Counted from the first letter of the stretch, positions 1 to 9,244 are shown. The stretch: 64,000 nt of DNA from Nitrobacter vulgaris (GCF_002028545.1 NZ_MWPQ01000004.1:1-64000); one strand, 5' to 3'. The notes: generated from the letters alone by a model not told the origin. Numbers and translations are program-made.

Positions 1-1
1 A

Positions 2-133
2 TTCATCGTCGTCGCCGCCGCACTCGTCGTCGAAGTCAAGTATCAGCCAGCCCTCTGGATCCACGCTGCTCTCTGGATCCCAACAGTCCTCGCTGTTACC
101 CCCAGGCGCGAAACGCTTCAACGCAACGTTTAG
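2..133 (+). CDS. C-terminal fragment of a DUF983 membrane protein (cut by window edge)
   Basis: An open frame runs in from the left edge and stops at TAG 131-133. The visible 43 residues contain a hydrophobic helix followed by VEVKYQPALWIHAALWIP, which matches my memory of the conserved end of DUF983 proteins, small membrane proteins usually found beside cytochrome oxidase assembly genes (ctaG, coxC, surf1) upstream of thrC. In the family the helix is normally followed by an L-R-P-x-K-type tail of about 20 residues. Here it is replaced by a short unrelated tail, so the 3' end may be frameshifted. The rest of the gene lies outside the window. Confidence 0.55.
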   Translation, partial: FIVVAAALVVEVKYQPALWIHAALWIPTVLAVTPRRETLQRNV

Positions 134-281
134 CTGCATTGGGCGGCGCGGCTTTTTCTCTCCCTTCGATTTCCTCTTCATCCCGAAACGCTTTATGGTA
201 CGCGGCGGCTATCGCTGATGGCGACATGGATAACTCGCGCTATCAAATATTTGGCAACGCACTCCGCCGTTGGAGGCCGGC

Positions 282-1700
282 TTGACGCATTATCTTTCGA
301 CTCGGGGGGAAACCCAGAAACTCGGCTTTTCCGATGTGATGCTGGCTGGCCTCGCTCGTGACGGCGGCCTTTATGTGCCCGAAATCTGGCCGCAGCTAAC
401 GCCCGACACTATCGCAGGCTTCTTCGGCCGACCGTACTGGGAGGTGGCCGTGGAGGTAATCCGGCCGTTCGTGGCTGGAGACATCGCCGAGGCCGATCTC
501 GGCCGGATGGCCAACGAGGCTTATGCGATGTTCCGGCACCCGGCGGTGGTGCCGCTTGATCAGATCGGTCCTCAACAGTTCATGCTGGAGCTGTTTCACG
601 GTCCGACGCTCGCGTTCAAGGACGTGGCGATGCAATTGCTGTCCCGGTTGATGGATCATGTTCTGTCACAACGAGGCCAGCGTACCACGATCGTCGTCGC
701 AACCTCGGGTGACACCGGCGGCGCTGCGGTCCACGCATTCGCCAACAGCGCCAATGTCGATCTGATCGTGCTGTTCCCGGACGGCCGCATCTCCGAAGTG
801 CAGCGGCGCATGATGACGACGACGGCCGCGCCAAATGTTCATGCACTCGCCGTCAAAGGCACCTTCGACGACTGCCAGGCGATCGTGAAAGGGCTGTTCA
901 ACAACCACCGCTTTCGGGACGAGGTGTCGCTCTCCGGTGTCAACTCGATCAACTGGGCACGAATTGTTGCGCAGGTGGTGTATTACTTCACCTCGGCGGT
1001 CGCGCTTGGCGCGCCGGCGCGGGCCGTCGATTTTACCGTGCCGACCGGCAACTTCGGCGACATCTTTGCCGGCTACGTCGCAAAGCGCATGGGTCTGCCG
1101 ATACGCTGGTTGCGTATCGCCGCCAACATCAACGATATCTTGCCGCGTACACTAAAGACCGGCATCTATGAAGTGCGCGAAGTTCACGCCACCACCTCGC
1201 CATCGATGGACATTCAGGTGTCGTCGAACTTCGAGCGGCTGTTGTTCGAGGCGACGGGGCGCGACGCCGCGCAGGTGCGCGCGATGATGGCGTCGCTGCA
1301 GCAATCCGGTCGCTTCGCGCTGCCGGATTCGGTGCTGGCCGCGATGCGCGCCGACTTCGATGCCGGGCGCGCCGACGAAACAGAGACCGCCGCCTCGATC
1401 CGCACGGCGTGGCGCGAAGCCGGAGATCTGGTCGACCCGCATACAGCTGTTGCGCTGACAGTGGCCGATCGCGACGCGCCCGACTCGCGTGTTCCCAATA
1501 TCGTGCTGGCGACTGCCCATGGCGCAAAGTTCCCTGACGCGGTTGAAGCCGCCTGCGGCGTGCGGCCTCCATTACCGGCCTGGCTCGACGGCTTGATGAC
1601 TCGGCCCGAGCGGATCACGGTCGTGAACAACGATCAGGCAGAAATCGAACGGTTCGCGCTGTCCGTCAGCCGCGCCGCCAAGCACGGAGTTGCCGGATGA
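282..1700 (+). CDS. thrC: Threonine synthase
   Basis: PLP enzyme that converts O-phosphohomoserine to threonine in the cytoplasm. The N-terminus (THYLSTRGE, then FSDVMLAGLARDGGLYVPE) and the PLP-lysine motif LAFKDVA (K113 from this start) are typical of the long bacterial ThrC class, and the length of 472 aa fits. I chose TTG 282 because GGAGG at 272-276 sits 5 nt upstream; the TTG at 270 has no such site. The stop overlaps the start of the next gene (ATGA at 1697-1700), which indicates translational coupling with the M16 peptidase. Confidence 0.95.
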   Translation: MTHYLSTRGETQKLGFSDVMLAGLARDGGLYVPEIWPQLTPDTIAGFFGRPYWEVAVEVIRPFVAGDIAEADLGRMANEAYAMFRHPAVVPLDQIGPQQFMLELFHGPTLAFKDVAMQLLSRLMDHVLSQRGQRTTIVVATSGDTGGAAVHAFANSANVDLIVLFPDGRISEVQRRMMTTTAAPNVHALAVKGTFDDCQAIVKGLFNNHRFRDEVSLSGVNSINWARIVAQVVYYFTSAVALGAPARAVDFTVPTGNFGDIFAGYVAKRMGLPIRWLRIAANINDILPRTLKTGIYEVREVHATTSPSMDIQVSSNFERLLFEATGRDAAQVRAMMASLQQSGRFALPDSVLAAMRADFDAGRADETETAASIRTAWREAGDLVDPHTAVALTVADRDAPDSRVPNIVLATAHGAKFPDAVEAACGVRPPLPAWLDGLMTRPERITVVNNDQAEIERFALSVSRAAKHGVAG

Positions 1701-2986
1701 GTGTCGATATGACGAAACTGTCTTCCGGCCTCACGGTCATCACTGATGCCATGCCGCATCTGGAAACCGCCGCGCTCGGAGTCTGGACCGGGGTTGGCGG
1801 CCGCGACGAGAAACCAAACGAGCATGGCATCTCGCATTTGCTTGAGCACATGGCATTTAAAGGAACCACCAGGCGTTCGGCGCGAGAGATCGCCGAGGAG
1901 ATCGAGGCAGTCGGTGGCGATCTCAATGCCGCTACAGGTGTTGAGACGACGGCTTATTACGCGCGGGTGATGAAGGCTGACGTTCCGCTCGCGCTCGACG
2001 TGCTGAGCGATATCCTGTCCAATCCGAGCTTCGACGCGAAGGAACTCGAATGCGAGAAAGGCGTCATCGAGCAGGAAATGGGTGCGGCGCAAGACACTCC
2101 TGACGACGTCGTTTTCGAGCATCTCAACGAGCTCTGCTATCCGGACCAGCCGATCGGGCGTTCGCTGCTCGGTACGCCGGAGACGCTGAAGCGGTTCAAC
2201 AGCGACATGCTGCATGGATATCTCAAAACGCATTATCGCGGGCCGGACATGGTGGTGGCGGCGGCGGGTGCGATCGAGCACAAGGCGGTCGTGGCCGAGG
2301 TCGAGCGTTGCTTTGCAAGTCTGGATGCCGCGCCGGCTCCGCAGCCGCCGGCGGCGAAATTCGGCAGCGGTGGCTCCAAAGTGGTGCATCGCGACCTCGA
2401 GCAGGCGCATCTGACGCTTGCGCTGGAAGGGGTGTCGCAGACCGATGCCTCGCTATTCTCGTTGCAGGTGTTCACCAATGTTCTGGGGGGGGGCATGTCC
2501 TCGCGATTGTTTCAGGAAGTCCGTGAGAAGCGCGGTCTGTGCTATTCAATCTACACCTTCCATGCACCCTATGCCGACACTGGCTTCTTTGGGCTCTACA
2601 CCGGCACCGATCCGAGCGACGCGCCGGAAATGATGGAAGTCGTCGTCGACGTTATCAGCGAGGCTGTGGAAACGCTGACGGAAGCCGAGATCGCGCGCGC
2701 GAAAGCGCAGATGAAAGCCGGCCTGCTGATGGCTTTGGAGAGTTGCAGCGCCCGCGCCGAACAATTGGCGCGGCATATGCTCGTCTATGGACGGCCCCAG
2801 GGCGTTCCCGAATTGATGGCCAGGATCGATGCCGTCAGCGTCGACTCAACGCGCGACGCGGCGCGCATCCTGCTGGCGCGCAGCCGTCCCGCGGTCGTCG
2901 CGCTTGGCAGCGGCAGGGGGCTGGACACTGCGGTCGCTTTTGCGGAAGGATTGGCACAGTCGAAGGCCCGAATTTTGCTCCACTAG
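1697..2986 (+). CDS. M16 family zinc peptidase (processing-peptidase-like)
   Basis: A 429-aa pitrilysin-type protease related to the beta subunit of mitochondrial processing peptidase. The inverted zinc motif HLLEH (H47, E50, H51) is intact, and the third ligand glutamate is in EKGVIEQEM near residue 127. The C-terminal half has the M16 regulatory-domain pattern, including the GGGMSSRLFQEVREKRGLCY segment. Length is normal for single-domain M16B enzymes, which act as dimers on peptides. It overlaps thrC by 4 bp, and the thrC-M16 pairing is common in this family. The physiological substrate is unknown. Confidence 0.93.
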   Translation: MSVDMTKLSSGLTVITDAMPHLETAALGVWTGVGGRDEKPNEHGISHLLEHMAFKGTTRRSAREIAEEIEAVGGDLNAATGVETTAYYARVMKADVPLALDVLSDILSNPSFDAKELECEKGVIEQEMGAAQDTPDDVVFEHLNELCYPDQPIGRSLLGTPETLKRFNSDMLHGYLKTHYRGPDMVVAAAGAIEHKAVVAEVERCFASLDAAPAPQPPAAKFGSGGSKVVHRDLEQAHLTLALEGVSQTDASLFSLQVFTNVLGGGMSSRLFQEVREKRGLCYSIYTFHAPYADTGFFGLYTGTDPSDAPEMMEVVVDVISEAVETLTEAEIARAKAQMKAGLLMALESCSARAEQLARHMLVYGRPQGVPELMARIDAVSVDSTRDAARILLARSRPAVVALGSGRGLDTAVAFAEGLAQSKARILLH

Positions 2987-3019
2987 CCACAGGCTGGGAT
3001 TCGGGGTCGAGGAACGGTC

Positions 3020-3604
3020 ATGGCTCTATTTCGTCTGCCGTCCAGCGCGCCAGCGCTTGTGCCGCGAGGGCACGGTCTGTTGCTGCGTGCGCCTGAGATG
3101 TCCGATTTTTTGCAATGGAGACAGCTTCGTGAGCACAGCCGCGCCTATCTGACCCCATGGGAACCGATGTGGCCATCGGACGACCTGACCCGCGCCGGAT
3201 TTCGGCGGCGGTTACGCCGCTACGCAGAGGATATCGCCGGCGACAGGTCCTACCCATTCATTGTGTTTCGCGAATCCGACGGCATCATGTTGGGTGGGGT
3301 CACGCTCGCCAATGTCCGTCGCGGCATCGCGCAGGCAGGCACTATCGGATATTGGATAGGCCAGCCCTATGCGGGGCGAGGCTATATGACCGCGGCGTTG
3401 CGGGTGCTGCTTCCGATCCTGTTCGGCGAACTGAACCTGCATCGCATCGAGGCTGCCTGCATTCCCAGCAATATGCCGTCCATTCGCGTGCTGGAAAAGT
3501 GCGGCTTCACGCGGGAGGGGTTGGCGCGTCGCTATCTTTGCATCAATGGAATCTGGCAGGATCACCTGCTGTTCGGCATGTTGCACGACGATTTCCACGG
3601 CTAG
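3020..3604 (+). CDS. GNAT acetyltransferase, RimJ/RimL type
   Basis: A 194-aa GNAT-fold N-acetyltransferase resembling enzymes that acetylate ribosomal-protein N-termini. The acetyl-CoA pyrophosphate-binding loop is in QPYAGRGYMTAAL, and the C-terminal N-x-x-S-x-R-V-L-E-K-C-G-F motif (NMPSIRVLEKCGF) is characteristic of the RimJ/RimL branch. GAGGAA 6 nt upstream of ATG 3020 supports the start. It lies 33 nt after the M16 gene and is probably the third gene of the thrC operon. The actual acceptor protein cannot be told from sequence. Confidence 0.88.
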   Translation: MALFRLPSSAPALVPRGHGLLLRAPEMSDFLQWRQLREHSRAYLTPWEPMWPSDDLTRAGFRRRLRRYAEDIAGDRSYPFIVFRESDGIMLGGVTLANVRRGIAQAGTIGYWIGQPYAGRGYMTAALRVLLPILFGELNLHRIEAACIPSNMPSIRVLEKCGFTREGLARRYLCINGIWQDHLLFGMLHDDFHG

Positions 3605-3735
3605 ACATTTTCCGTCCGAAAGAATCGGAGACGGTCCGAGATCGCCCGTCATTTCCGTCTGACGAACCCCACCTTTGGCTTGCGGCCATTGGCTTGTTAT
3701 AAAGCCGCGCGTGGAAACAACGACGGACGACGTGA

Positions 3736-4431
3736 ATGCTTAATGTTGCGGGCACCACCGAAGTGGATGAACCGGCTCCTGTCAGGCACTTGGTTGGCTT
3801 TCCGTTGCGTCTGATGACTATGGTCGCAGGCTGCTGGATAGTTGCCGCTTCCCCAGCGCTATCGCAGTCGCTCGGGGATCGTTTCAAGGAAATGTTCGGC
3901 GTCAAATCGCAGCCGGAGCGAGCGGCGCCGGCATCCGGCGACGTGGCTTCTGTGCCCGACGATCTTACCTGTCCGACCGTCTCCATCCGTGCCGGCGCAT
4001 CGACCTACACGGTCGGCGCCTCAGGTCAGCCGGCGAGTGGTACCGATGTCCGCTATCAGGCGACTATCGGCGATACCGCGCGAGAATGCGACTACAACAC
4101 CGATACGCATCAGATCGCAATCAAGGTCGGTATCCGCGGGCGGGTCATCGTGGGGCCGGCGGGGGCACCGTCGTCCGTGGAGGTGCCGTTGCGCGTCGCG
4201 GTGGTTGAGGATGGCGTTTCCGCGAAAACGATCGCCACCAAGGCCTATACGATTACGGTGAACCTGTCGGGCAACGAAGGCGGGACCTACAGCTTTGTTT
4301 CGGACGACATTTCGTATCCGGCGCCGCAGAGCGCGGCCGCCGACCGCTACGTGTTTTACGTCGGATTCGATCCGCAGGCGCTGAAGCCTGAACCACGCTC
4401 GGATCGCAAACGGCCGAGATCGCAGAGATAA
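3736..4431 (+). CDS. Exported protein of unknown function
   Basis: A 231-aa protein with a delayed hydrophobic segment (about residues 22-43, ending PALSQS), which looks like a signal peptide preceded by a polar leader. The mature part holds two well-spaced cysteines (DDLTCPTVSIRAG and ARECDYNT), a beta-rich middle rich in Val/Thr, and a basic, proline-containing tail. The start may be later than ATG 3736, for example M27, because the 21 residues before the hydrophobic part are unusual for a signal peptide. I do not recognise a named family and infer only periplasmic or envelope location. Confidence 0.7.
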   Translation: MLNVAGTTEVDEPAPVRHLVGFPLRLMTMVAGCWIVAASPALSQSLGDRFKEMFGVKSQPERAAPASGDVASVPDDLTCPTVSIRAGASTYTVGASGQPASGTDVRYQATIGDTARECDYNTDTHQIAIKVGIRGRVIVGPAGAPSSVEVPLRVAVVEDGVSAKTIATKAYTITVNLSGNEGGTYSFVSDDISYPAPQSAAADRYVFYVGFDPQALKPEPRSDRKRPRSQR

Positions 4432-4576
4432 CGGACACAGCGGTTGCGCTGCGCGCGATCCGTCGGCAGCAATTCGCGCAAGCGGATATTGAATACGCCG
4501 CGGTCGTTGCGATTGTGGTCACGCTTCCGCGTTTGATGATACCGTTCGGCAGTCCATCGGTAACAGTCCGGGAAAC

Positions 4577-4609
4577 AAAAAAGCCGGCGGAGCACCTCAC
4601 GCCGGCTTT
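4577..4609 (-). terminator. Intrinsic terminator of the F0 ATP synthase operon
   Basis: A perfect 10-bp stem AAAGCCGGCG / CGCCGGCTTT (4580-4589 with 4600-4609) has a 10-nt loop. Read on the minus strand it is followed by a run of six T (complement of 4577-4582). It lies 18 nt after the stop codon of atpF and ends the operon. Confidence 0.85.
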
Positions 4610-4627
4610 CGTCGCATTTGAAAGAAC

Positions 4628-5113
4628 TCAGTTGAGCTTGGTCCGAACTTCGCTGACGCCTTTGGCGAGCAGATCGTCGGCAAGCTGTCCCTTTACCGAA
4701 TTTGACAGGATTGAGGAGGCAGCGGCGACAGCGGCGTCGGCAGCGGCGGCGCGGACATCCGCGATAGCCTGGGCTTCTGCCGAGGCTATCTTGCCTTCCG
4801 CGCTCTTGGTGCGGCGCGCGACGAAATCTTCCATCTTGACCTTTGCTTCGGCCGCGATGCGCTCGGCTTCGGCTTTGGCCGAGGCGATAATCTCCTGCGC
4901 TTCATGCTCGGCGCTCGCATGGCGGGCTTTGTAGTCGGCGAGCAGCTTCGCGGCTTCATCCTTCAGGCGACGCGCATCGTCGAGCTCGCCCTTGATGCGC
5001 GCGCTGCGACGATCGAGCGCCGATAGCACCGTGCGGTGTACTCCCACATAGGCGAAGACGCCCATCAGGATCAGGAAGGCTATGGCAACCCAGGTTTCCG
5101 GTTGGGCAAACAT
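4628..5113 (-). CDS. atpF: ATP synthase F0 subunit b
   Basis: A 161-aa peripheral-stalk subunit. One N-terminal membrane helix (about residues 7-27) is followed by a long, charged, alanine-rich coiled coil. It dimerises with b' to hold F1 against rotation. It is the last gene of the operon, 7 nt after atpF' and just before the terminator. The plain start ATG at 5113 gives the normal family length. Confidence 0.95.
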   Translation of the reverse strand: MFAQPETWVAIAFLILMGVFAYVGVHRTVLSALDRRSARIKGELDDARRLKDEAAKLLADYKARHASAEHEAQEIIASAKAEAERIAAEAKVKMEDFVARRTKSAEGKIASAEAQAIADVRAAAADAAVAAASSILSNSVKGQLADDLLAKGVSEVRTKLN

Positions 5114-5120
5114 GGTCTCG

Positions 5121-5678
5121 TCATCCCTTCATCGAGGCTTCGACGGCGCCGTCGACGAGCTTGGGATCGGGCGTTGCGCCGGTCAGTTGCTGCACGATAG
5201 CCGTTGCCGCATCGCTTGCGATGCTGCGGACGTTGCTCATCGCCGCCGCGCGCGTTGAGGCAATGGTCTTCTCGGCGTCGGCGAGCTTGACGGACAACCG
5301 TTCCTCGAGCGCCCTGCGTTCGGCGTCTGCCGCTGCATTCAGCTTCTCGCGGGTGTCGTTGCTGATCGCCTGCGCTCGTGTCCGCGCGGCCGCGAGTTCG
5401 GTCTCATAGGCCTTCAATGCGCCGTCGGACTCGTCCTTCAGCTTTTGTGCCCGCGCGAGGTCGCCCTCGATCGTGTTCTGCCGATCATCGATGGTCTGGC
5501 GGACGCGTGGCAAGGCCACTCGCGACGAGATCATATAGAGCGCAACGAACGTGATCGTCAGCGATACCAGCTGGGACGCGAAGGTGTCCTTCTGGAACGG
5601 CGGGAACGGAGCCTTGTGGCCGCCGTCGGCTTCGGTGTGGGCCGTCGTGCCCTGTGCGTTGCCATGACTTTCAGCCAC
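5121..5678 (-). CDS. atpF2: ATP synthase F0 subunit b' (second stalk subunit)
   Basis: A 185-aa divergent b-type subunit typical of alphaproteobacteria and phototrophs, which use b/b' heterodimers. A polar N-terminal extension of about 30 residues rich in His/Gly ([17 protein letters not shown]) precedes the single membrane helix (about 35-55) and a long coiled coil. It lies between atpE and atpF on the minus strand, 63 nt after atpE and 7 nt before atpF. Confidence 0.94.
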   Translation of the reverse strand: MAESHGNAQGTTAHTEADGGHKAPFPPFQKDTFASQLVSLTITFVALYMISSRVALPRVRQTIDDRQNTIEGDLARAQKLKDESDGALKAYETELAAARTRAQAISNDTREKLNAAADAERRALEERLSVKLADAEKTIASTRAAAMSNVRSIASDAATAIVQQLTGATPDPKLVDGAVEASMKG

Positions 5679-5741
5679 GGGCGTCTCCTTTGCGGTCGAT
5701 CGGGACCCGGCTTTCCAGGTCCCGTCAGCCGGTCAGTGATC

Positions 5742-5969
5742 TTAAAGTGCGAACAGCAACAACAGGGCGATCAGCAGCGAGAAGATGCCGAGCGCTTCCG
5801 TCACCGCGAAGCCGAAGATCAGGTTGCCGAACTGGCCCTGGGCGGCCGAGGGATTGCGCACCGCGGCGGCAAGATAGTTGCCGAAGATGATGCCCACGCC
5901 GGCGCCGGCGCCACCCATCCCGATGCAGGCAATACCAGCGCCAATGTACTTCGCGGCAATCGGATCCAT
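5742..5969 (-). CDS. atpE: ATP synthase F0 subunit c
   Basis: The 75-aa rotor-ring proteolipid forms a hairpin of two helices. The first helix carries the glycine pattern [14 protein letters not shown] that packs the ring. The second has the proton-binding glutamate in VTEALGIF (E58). The loop [10 protein letters not shown] is the F1-contacting polar loop. Nothing in the ion-binding region suggests sodium specificity. Confidence 0.96.
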   Translation of the reverse strand: MDPIAAKYIGAGIACIGMGGAGAGVGIIFGNYLAAAVRNPSAAQGQFGNLIFGFAVTEALGIFSLLIALLLLFAL

Positions 5970-6026
5970 GAAACAAACTCCTTGCTGAGGTTTGTGAGAG
6001 TGACTTTGGAGGGATGTGTACCGGTC

Positions 6027-6770
6027 TTAGTGACCGGGATGAATCGCATCGTTGATGTAGATGCAGGTGAGAATTGTGAAGACGTAGGCCTGAAGGAATG
6101 CGACCAATAACTCGAGTGCGGTGAGCGCTACCACCAGCGCCAGCGGCAGCACGGCGCCGAACACGCCGACGATTCCCATGGCGCCGAGCATGGTGACGAA
6201 GCTCGCGAACACTTTCAGCGTAATGTGACCCGCCAGCATGTTGGCGAACAGACGCACGCTGTGCGAGACCGGCCGCGACAAGAACGAGATGATCTCGATC
6301 GCCACCACCAGCGGCAGGATCGCGACCGGAATGCCCGACGGCACGAATAGTTTGAAGAATCTCAGGCCGTTCTTGTAGAAGCCGTAGATCAGCACCGTGA
6401 AGAAGACGAGGAAAGCCAGGCCGGCCGTGATGATGATGTGGCTCGAGATCGTGAAGGTGTAGGGAATGATGCCGACGAGGTTTGAGACGGTCACCAGCAT
6501 GAAGATTGAGAACACGAAGGGAAAGAACTTCATGCCGTCCTTGCCGGCGGTGGTGCGTATGGTGTCGGCGACGAACTCGTAGCTGATCTCGGCGATCGAT
6601 TGCATGCGCCCGGGCACGAGCTTGCGACCGGTGCCCAGCATCAAAAGCGATGTCAGCACGACGGCGAGCAGCATGTAGGCGGAGGAATTGGTGAAGGCGA
6701 TTTCCTGGCCGCCGATATGGCCGATCGTGAAAATCTTCTCGATGTTGAACTGGTGGATCGGGTCCATCAT
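6027..6770 (-). CDS. atpB: ATP synthase F0 subunit a
   Basis: A 247-aa polytopic proton-channel subunit. The essential arginine is in the [14 protein letters not shown] segment, and the C-terminal helix region [17 protein letters not shown] is typical. The N-terminal [13 protein letters not shown] is the usual rhizobial form. It is located between atpI and atpE with 57 nt to atpE. Confidence 0.95.
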   Translation of the reverse strand: MMDPIHQFNIEKIFTIGHIGGQEIAFTNSSAYMLLAVVLTSLLMLGTGRKLVPGRMQSIAEISYEFVADTIRTTAGKDGMKFFPFVFSIFMLVTVSNLVGIIPYTFTISSHIIITAGLAFLVFFTVLIYGFYKNGLRFFKLFVPSGIPVAILPLVVAIEIISFLSRPVSHSVRLFANMLAGHITLKVFASFVTMLGAMGIVGVFGAVLPLALVVALTALELLVAFLQAYVFTILTCIYINDAIHPGH

Positions 6771-6838
6771 CCGCGTGCAACTTTCAGTCTGCCGGCAGGC
6801 CGGCGTTCAAGCAACTCAATCGTCCAGACGGCCATCCG

Positions 6839-7222
6839 TCATCGGTCTGTCTGCTCGGGAATCACGCCCGCCGACCGCATCACGTTGATCACGCCGGCTG
6901 CGAAGCCAAGCAGGAAAAACACAATCAGCCCCCAGGGCGAGGTCGACAGCAAGCGGTCGAATCCCCAGCCTATCAACGCCCCGACAGCAACGCCCGCGAT
7001 CAATTCGGAGGATAGGCGGAAACCACGCGCCATTGCCGAGGCCCTGGCAGCTCCGTCCCCGCTTCCATCACCGGATTGGTCAGTCTCGTTCTTGCGGTGC
7101 CCACGAAGCTTGGACAGCCGTTGATCGAGATTTCCGAGCCTTTCGGAAAGCGCAGCTTCGTCGGGAGCCGAATGCTCGCGATCTCCGTGCCCGCTGCTGT
7201 TTTTGTCCGTGCCGTCAGCCAT
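6839..7222 (-). CDS. atpI: ATP synthase protein I (AtpI/AtpZ family)
   Basis: A 127-aa protein with a charged N-terminal half (LGNLDQRLSKLRGHRKN) and two closely spaced membrane helices (about residues 70-110), as in AtpI/AtpZ, which helps c-ring assembly or ion homeostasis. It is the first gene of the operon. I chose ATG 7222 (MADGTDKN); a GTG at 7240 would add six residues, and neither has a strong ribosome binding site. Confidence 0.85.
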   Translation of the reverse strand: MADGTDKNSSGHGDREHSAPDEAALSERLGNLDQRLSKLRGHRKNETDQSGDGSGDGAARASAMARGFRLSSELIAGVAVGALIGWGFDRLLSTSPWGLIVFFLLGFAAGVINVMRSAGVIPEQTDR

Positions 7223-7291
7223 GCTCTCGACACCCGACACAACGCCGCGATCTTCAGGAAATTACGCCCGTTACCCTCAGAAGCCGCGCGG

Positions 7292-7320
7292 ACCATACTG
7301 ACGGCCCAAGGTCAAGTCAA
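7292..7320 (-). promoter_or_regulatory. Promoter of the atpIBEF'F operon
   Basis: On the minus strand TTGACT (7320-7315) and TATGGT (7297-7292) are separated by exactly 17 bp, a good sigma-70 match. Transcription would start near 7285, about 60 nt upstream of atpI. It is the only convincing promoter I see in the divergent gap 7223-7646. The rest of that 424-bp gap holds no gene I can support. Confidence 0.55.
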
Positions 7321-7646
7321 GATTGTGTCGCTGTGGACTATAGCGTTGAATTAGCTGGCTTTATTCTAGAAAATCAAAGCGGCTGCGCTTAGTTGCCGCG
7401 CTGCAAAAGCGGTCTTCGCGAAAGGCGGCGGGCTGGCTAAGCGTTGCGGGCGCGCTCGCAACGCAAGAAAGCTGGCGACTTGGGGTATCTGGAGGGTCGT
7501 CTGACGCGCCGCAGCGGCAGGATAGTTGAGGGTGGACGTGGACCCGAAACGGACTGCCGACGCGTTGAAATCGGGTGGTCGGCGCTATAGGTCGATGACA
7601 GAGCGCCCGCTCGGGTGAAGCGAATTCGGTCTCGACGGAGCAGAGC

Positions 7647-8174
7647 ATGTACGCGGCGATACCGTTCAGACTGTTGCGGATTTCCGCGATCACCGCGATG
7701 CTCTTTTGCCTGGTTGTTCCGGCGCTTGCGCAGGAGGCTGAGAAAGGACGCTATACGCTCGTGCCGATGAGCGGCGGCTTTGTCAGGCTGGATACGCTTA
7801 CCGGCGTGGTTTCCCATTGCGAGAACAAGGGCTCGGGTTGGGCGTGCTACGTATTGCCTGAAGAGCATGCCGCGCTGGATAAGGAAATCGGCCGGTTGCA
7901 GGCGGAGAACGAAAAATTGAAGGCGCAGCTCGCCGCGCGCGAGCCGGCCGACAAGATTCAGAAAGAATTGCCTCAACAACAGGGGTCGGGTGAGCCGGGG
8001 CCGGCTGCGCCAAAGGCTGACGGACCGAAATCCGCGGACGTCAACCGCAACAGCATTGAGATTCCACTCCCGAGCGATCGCGATATGGGCCGCTTGATGT
8101 CATTCGTCGAGCGTGCCTGGCGGCGGCTGATCGAGATGGCGAGCCGCGTCCAGCGCGATACGTCAGGAATCTGA
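7647..8174 (+). CDS. Exported protein with coiled coil, function unknown
   Basis: A 175-aa protein with a clear signal peptide (residues 1-29, ending VPALAQ-E). The first mature part, YTLVPMSGGFVRLDTLTGVVSHC, followed by GWACYVLPEE, is a conserved pattern with two cysteines that probably form a disulfide. A short coiled coil (ALDKEIGRLQAENEKLKAQ) and a low-complexity Pro/Lys linker follow, then a charged C-terminus. GGAG 6 nt upstream supports ATG 7647. Probably periplasmic; no catalytic motif is seen. Confidence 0.75.
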   Translation: MYAAIPFRLLRISAITAMLFCLVVPALAQEAEKGRYTLVPMSGGFVRLDTLTGVVSHCENKGSGWACYVLPEEHAALDKEIGRLQAENEKLKAQLAAREPADKIQKELPQQQGSGEPGPAAPKADGPKSADVNRNSIEIPLPSDRDMGRLMSFVERAWRRLIEMASRVQRDTSGI

Positions 8175-8349
8175 TGCCCGGGTCAGCTGAAGGCATTTGA
8201 TGGCGGCGGCGGCGATCACGCCTGTCGTGCCATATTGTGTGTCGCAGGGCTTGCCCTTGAAGCCCCTGATGGCTGCTGCTCTCACCATCAAATCAAACTG
8301 CCTCGCGGACCACTCTGCCGAGATGATTGCGGACCCCGCACGAATCAGA

Positions 8350-8363
8350 TTATACACGTATAA
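8350..8363. promoter_or_regulatory. Inverted repeat in front of the response regulator
   Basis: TTATAC-AC-GTATAA is a perfect 6-bp inverted repeat with a 2-nt spacer, 40 nt upstream of the regulator start at 8403. It could be an operator; its TATA-like halves also resemble -10 elements. Confidence 0.35.
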
Positions 8364-8402
8364 GTTGTGGTAACTCGCCTTTCGCTCGTGAGGAAGCCGC
8401 GG

Positions 8403-9053
8403 ATGGGAAAGCTTTTGCCTTTTGTGTCGGATGTCCCGGTTTTCGTCGTCGACGATGATTCGTCGGTACGTGAAACGCTGGTTCTCCTTTTGAAAATCGA
8501 GGGGTATGCCGCGCAAGGCTTTGGCGACGGCGCTTCGTTTCTTGAGGAGATTCGCAGCGCATCTCCCGCCTGTGTCATTCTCGACCTGCATCTTCCCGGC
8601 GAATCGGGATTTCAAATCCTACGCAGGCTCGCCGCCGAAAAAGTTGCCTCGCCTATCCTTGTGATCTCGGGCGCAGCCGACATTGCAATGGCTGTCGAAG
8701 CCATGAAGCATGGCGCGCTCGACTTCCTGGAGAAGCCGTTTTTCTCCGATGCCATCGTCGACCGTGTTCGTGCCGCGGTGAAGGTTTGGCGAGAGACGCG
8801 TGGGAGCGAGAACGGCGGCCTCGCCAATTTTCCCGGCTGCCATCTGTTGACCTGCCGAGAGCGCGAGGTTCTGTCCCAGGTGGCCAGGGGTGCTTCGAAC
8901 AAGGAAGCGGGGAGGAGACTTGGCATCAGTCCGCGCACCGTCGAGGTTCATCGCGCGCGGATCATGGACAAGCTCGGGGCGAAAAACACTGCCGATCTGA
9001 TTCGGATTGTGTTCTCGGAGGCGAGTTCACGGCGGCAGCTTTCCGCGTCCTAG
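8403..9053 (+). CDS. FixJ/NarL-type response regulator (orphan)
   Basis: A 216-aa two-domain regulator. The receiver domain (about 10-125) has the acidic pair in VVDDDSSVRE, the phosphoacceptor D61 in ILDLHLPGESG, the conserved S/T in VISGAADIAMAV and the lysine in LEKPF, the FixJ-class form. The LuxR-type DNA-binding domain (about 147-210) includes LTCREREVLSQVARGASNKE and SPRTVEVHRARIMDKL. GAGGAAG at 8390-8396 sits 6 nt before ATG 8403 and decides the start over GTG 8367. No histidine kinase is adjacent, so its partner is unknown. Confidence 0.92.
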   Translation: MGKLLPFVSDVPVFVVDDDSSVRETLVLLLKIEGYAAQGFGDGASFLEEIRSASPACVILDLHLPGESGFQILRRLAAEKVASPILVISGAADIAMAVEAMKHGALDFLEKPFFSDAIVDRVRAAVKVWRETRGSENGGLANFPGCHLLTCREREVLSQVARGASNKEAGRRLGISPRTVEVHRARIMDKLGAKNTADLIRIVFSEASSRRQLSAS

Positions 9054-9154
9054 AGCCCTCCGCTTCTGACGGAATCAGAAGCGGGGCTCTATAATCTTGA
9101 TTTAACGCGTTTTCTTCACGCGAACCGGTGCCCACTTCGCTCGAAAATGCTATA
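9053..9154 (+). repeat. Dispersed modular intergenic repeat, copy A
   Basis: Module 1 is a hairpin with the stem CCGCTTCTGA / TCAGAAGCGG around CGGAA, extended by AGAGCC / GGCTCT. Module 2 starts near ACGCGTTTTCTTCACGCGAA and ends TCGCTCGAAAATGCTATA. Copy A begins at the stop codon of the response regulator, so its first hairpin may also act as a terminator. Confidence 0.8.
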
Positions 9155-9244
9155 TTAGCCCTTCCGCTACTAAGGCGGGTTTTGCTTGGAAAAACTTCGC
9201 GGCAATCGCACCCCCTCAGCTGGATAGTTTCCAGCTGATCAGTT

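Noticed and set aside
1634-2410. Long open frame antisense to the M16 peptidase gene
   Set aside because: Typical GC-rich shadow frame. It is His/Arg-rich with no family-like motif, while the sense frame is clearly a peptidase.
5725-6780. 351-codon frame overlapping atpB and atpE on the same strand
   Set aside because: Out-of-frame shadow of two certain genes, with the low-complexity Arg/His composition of such shadows.
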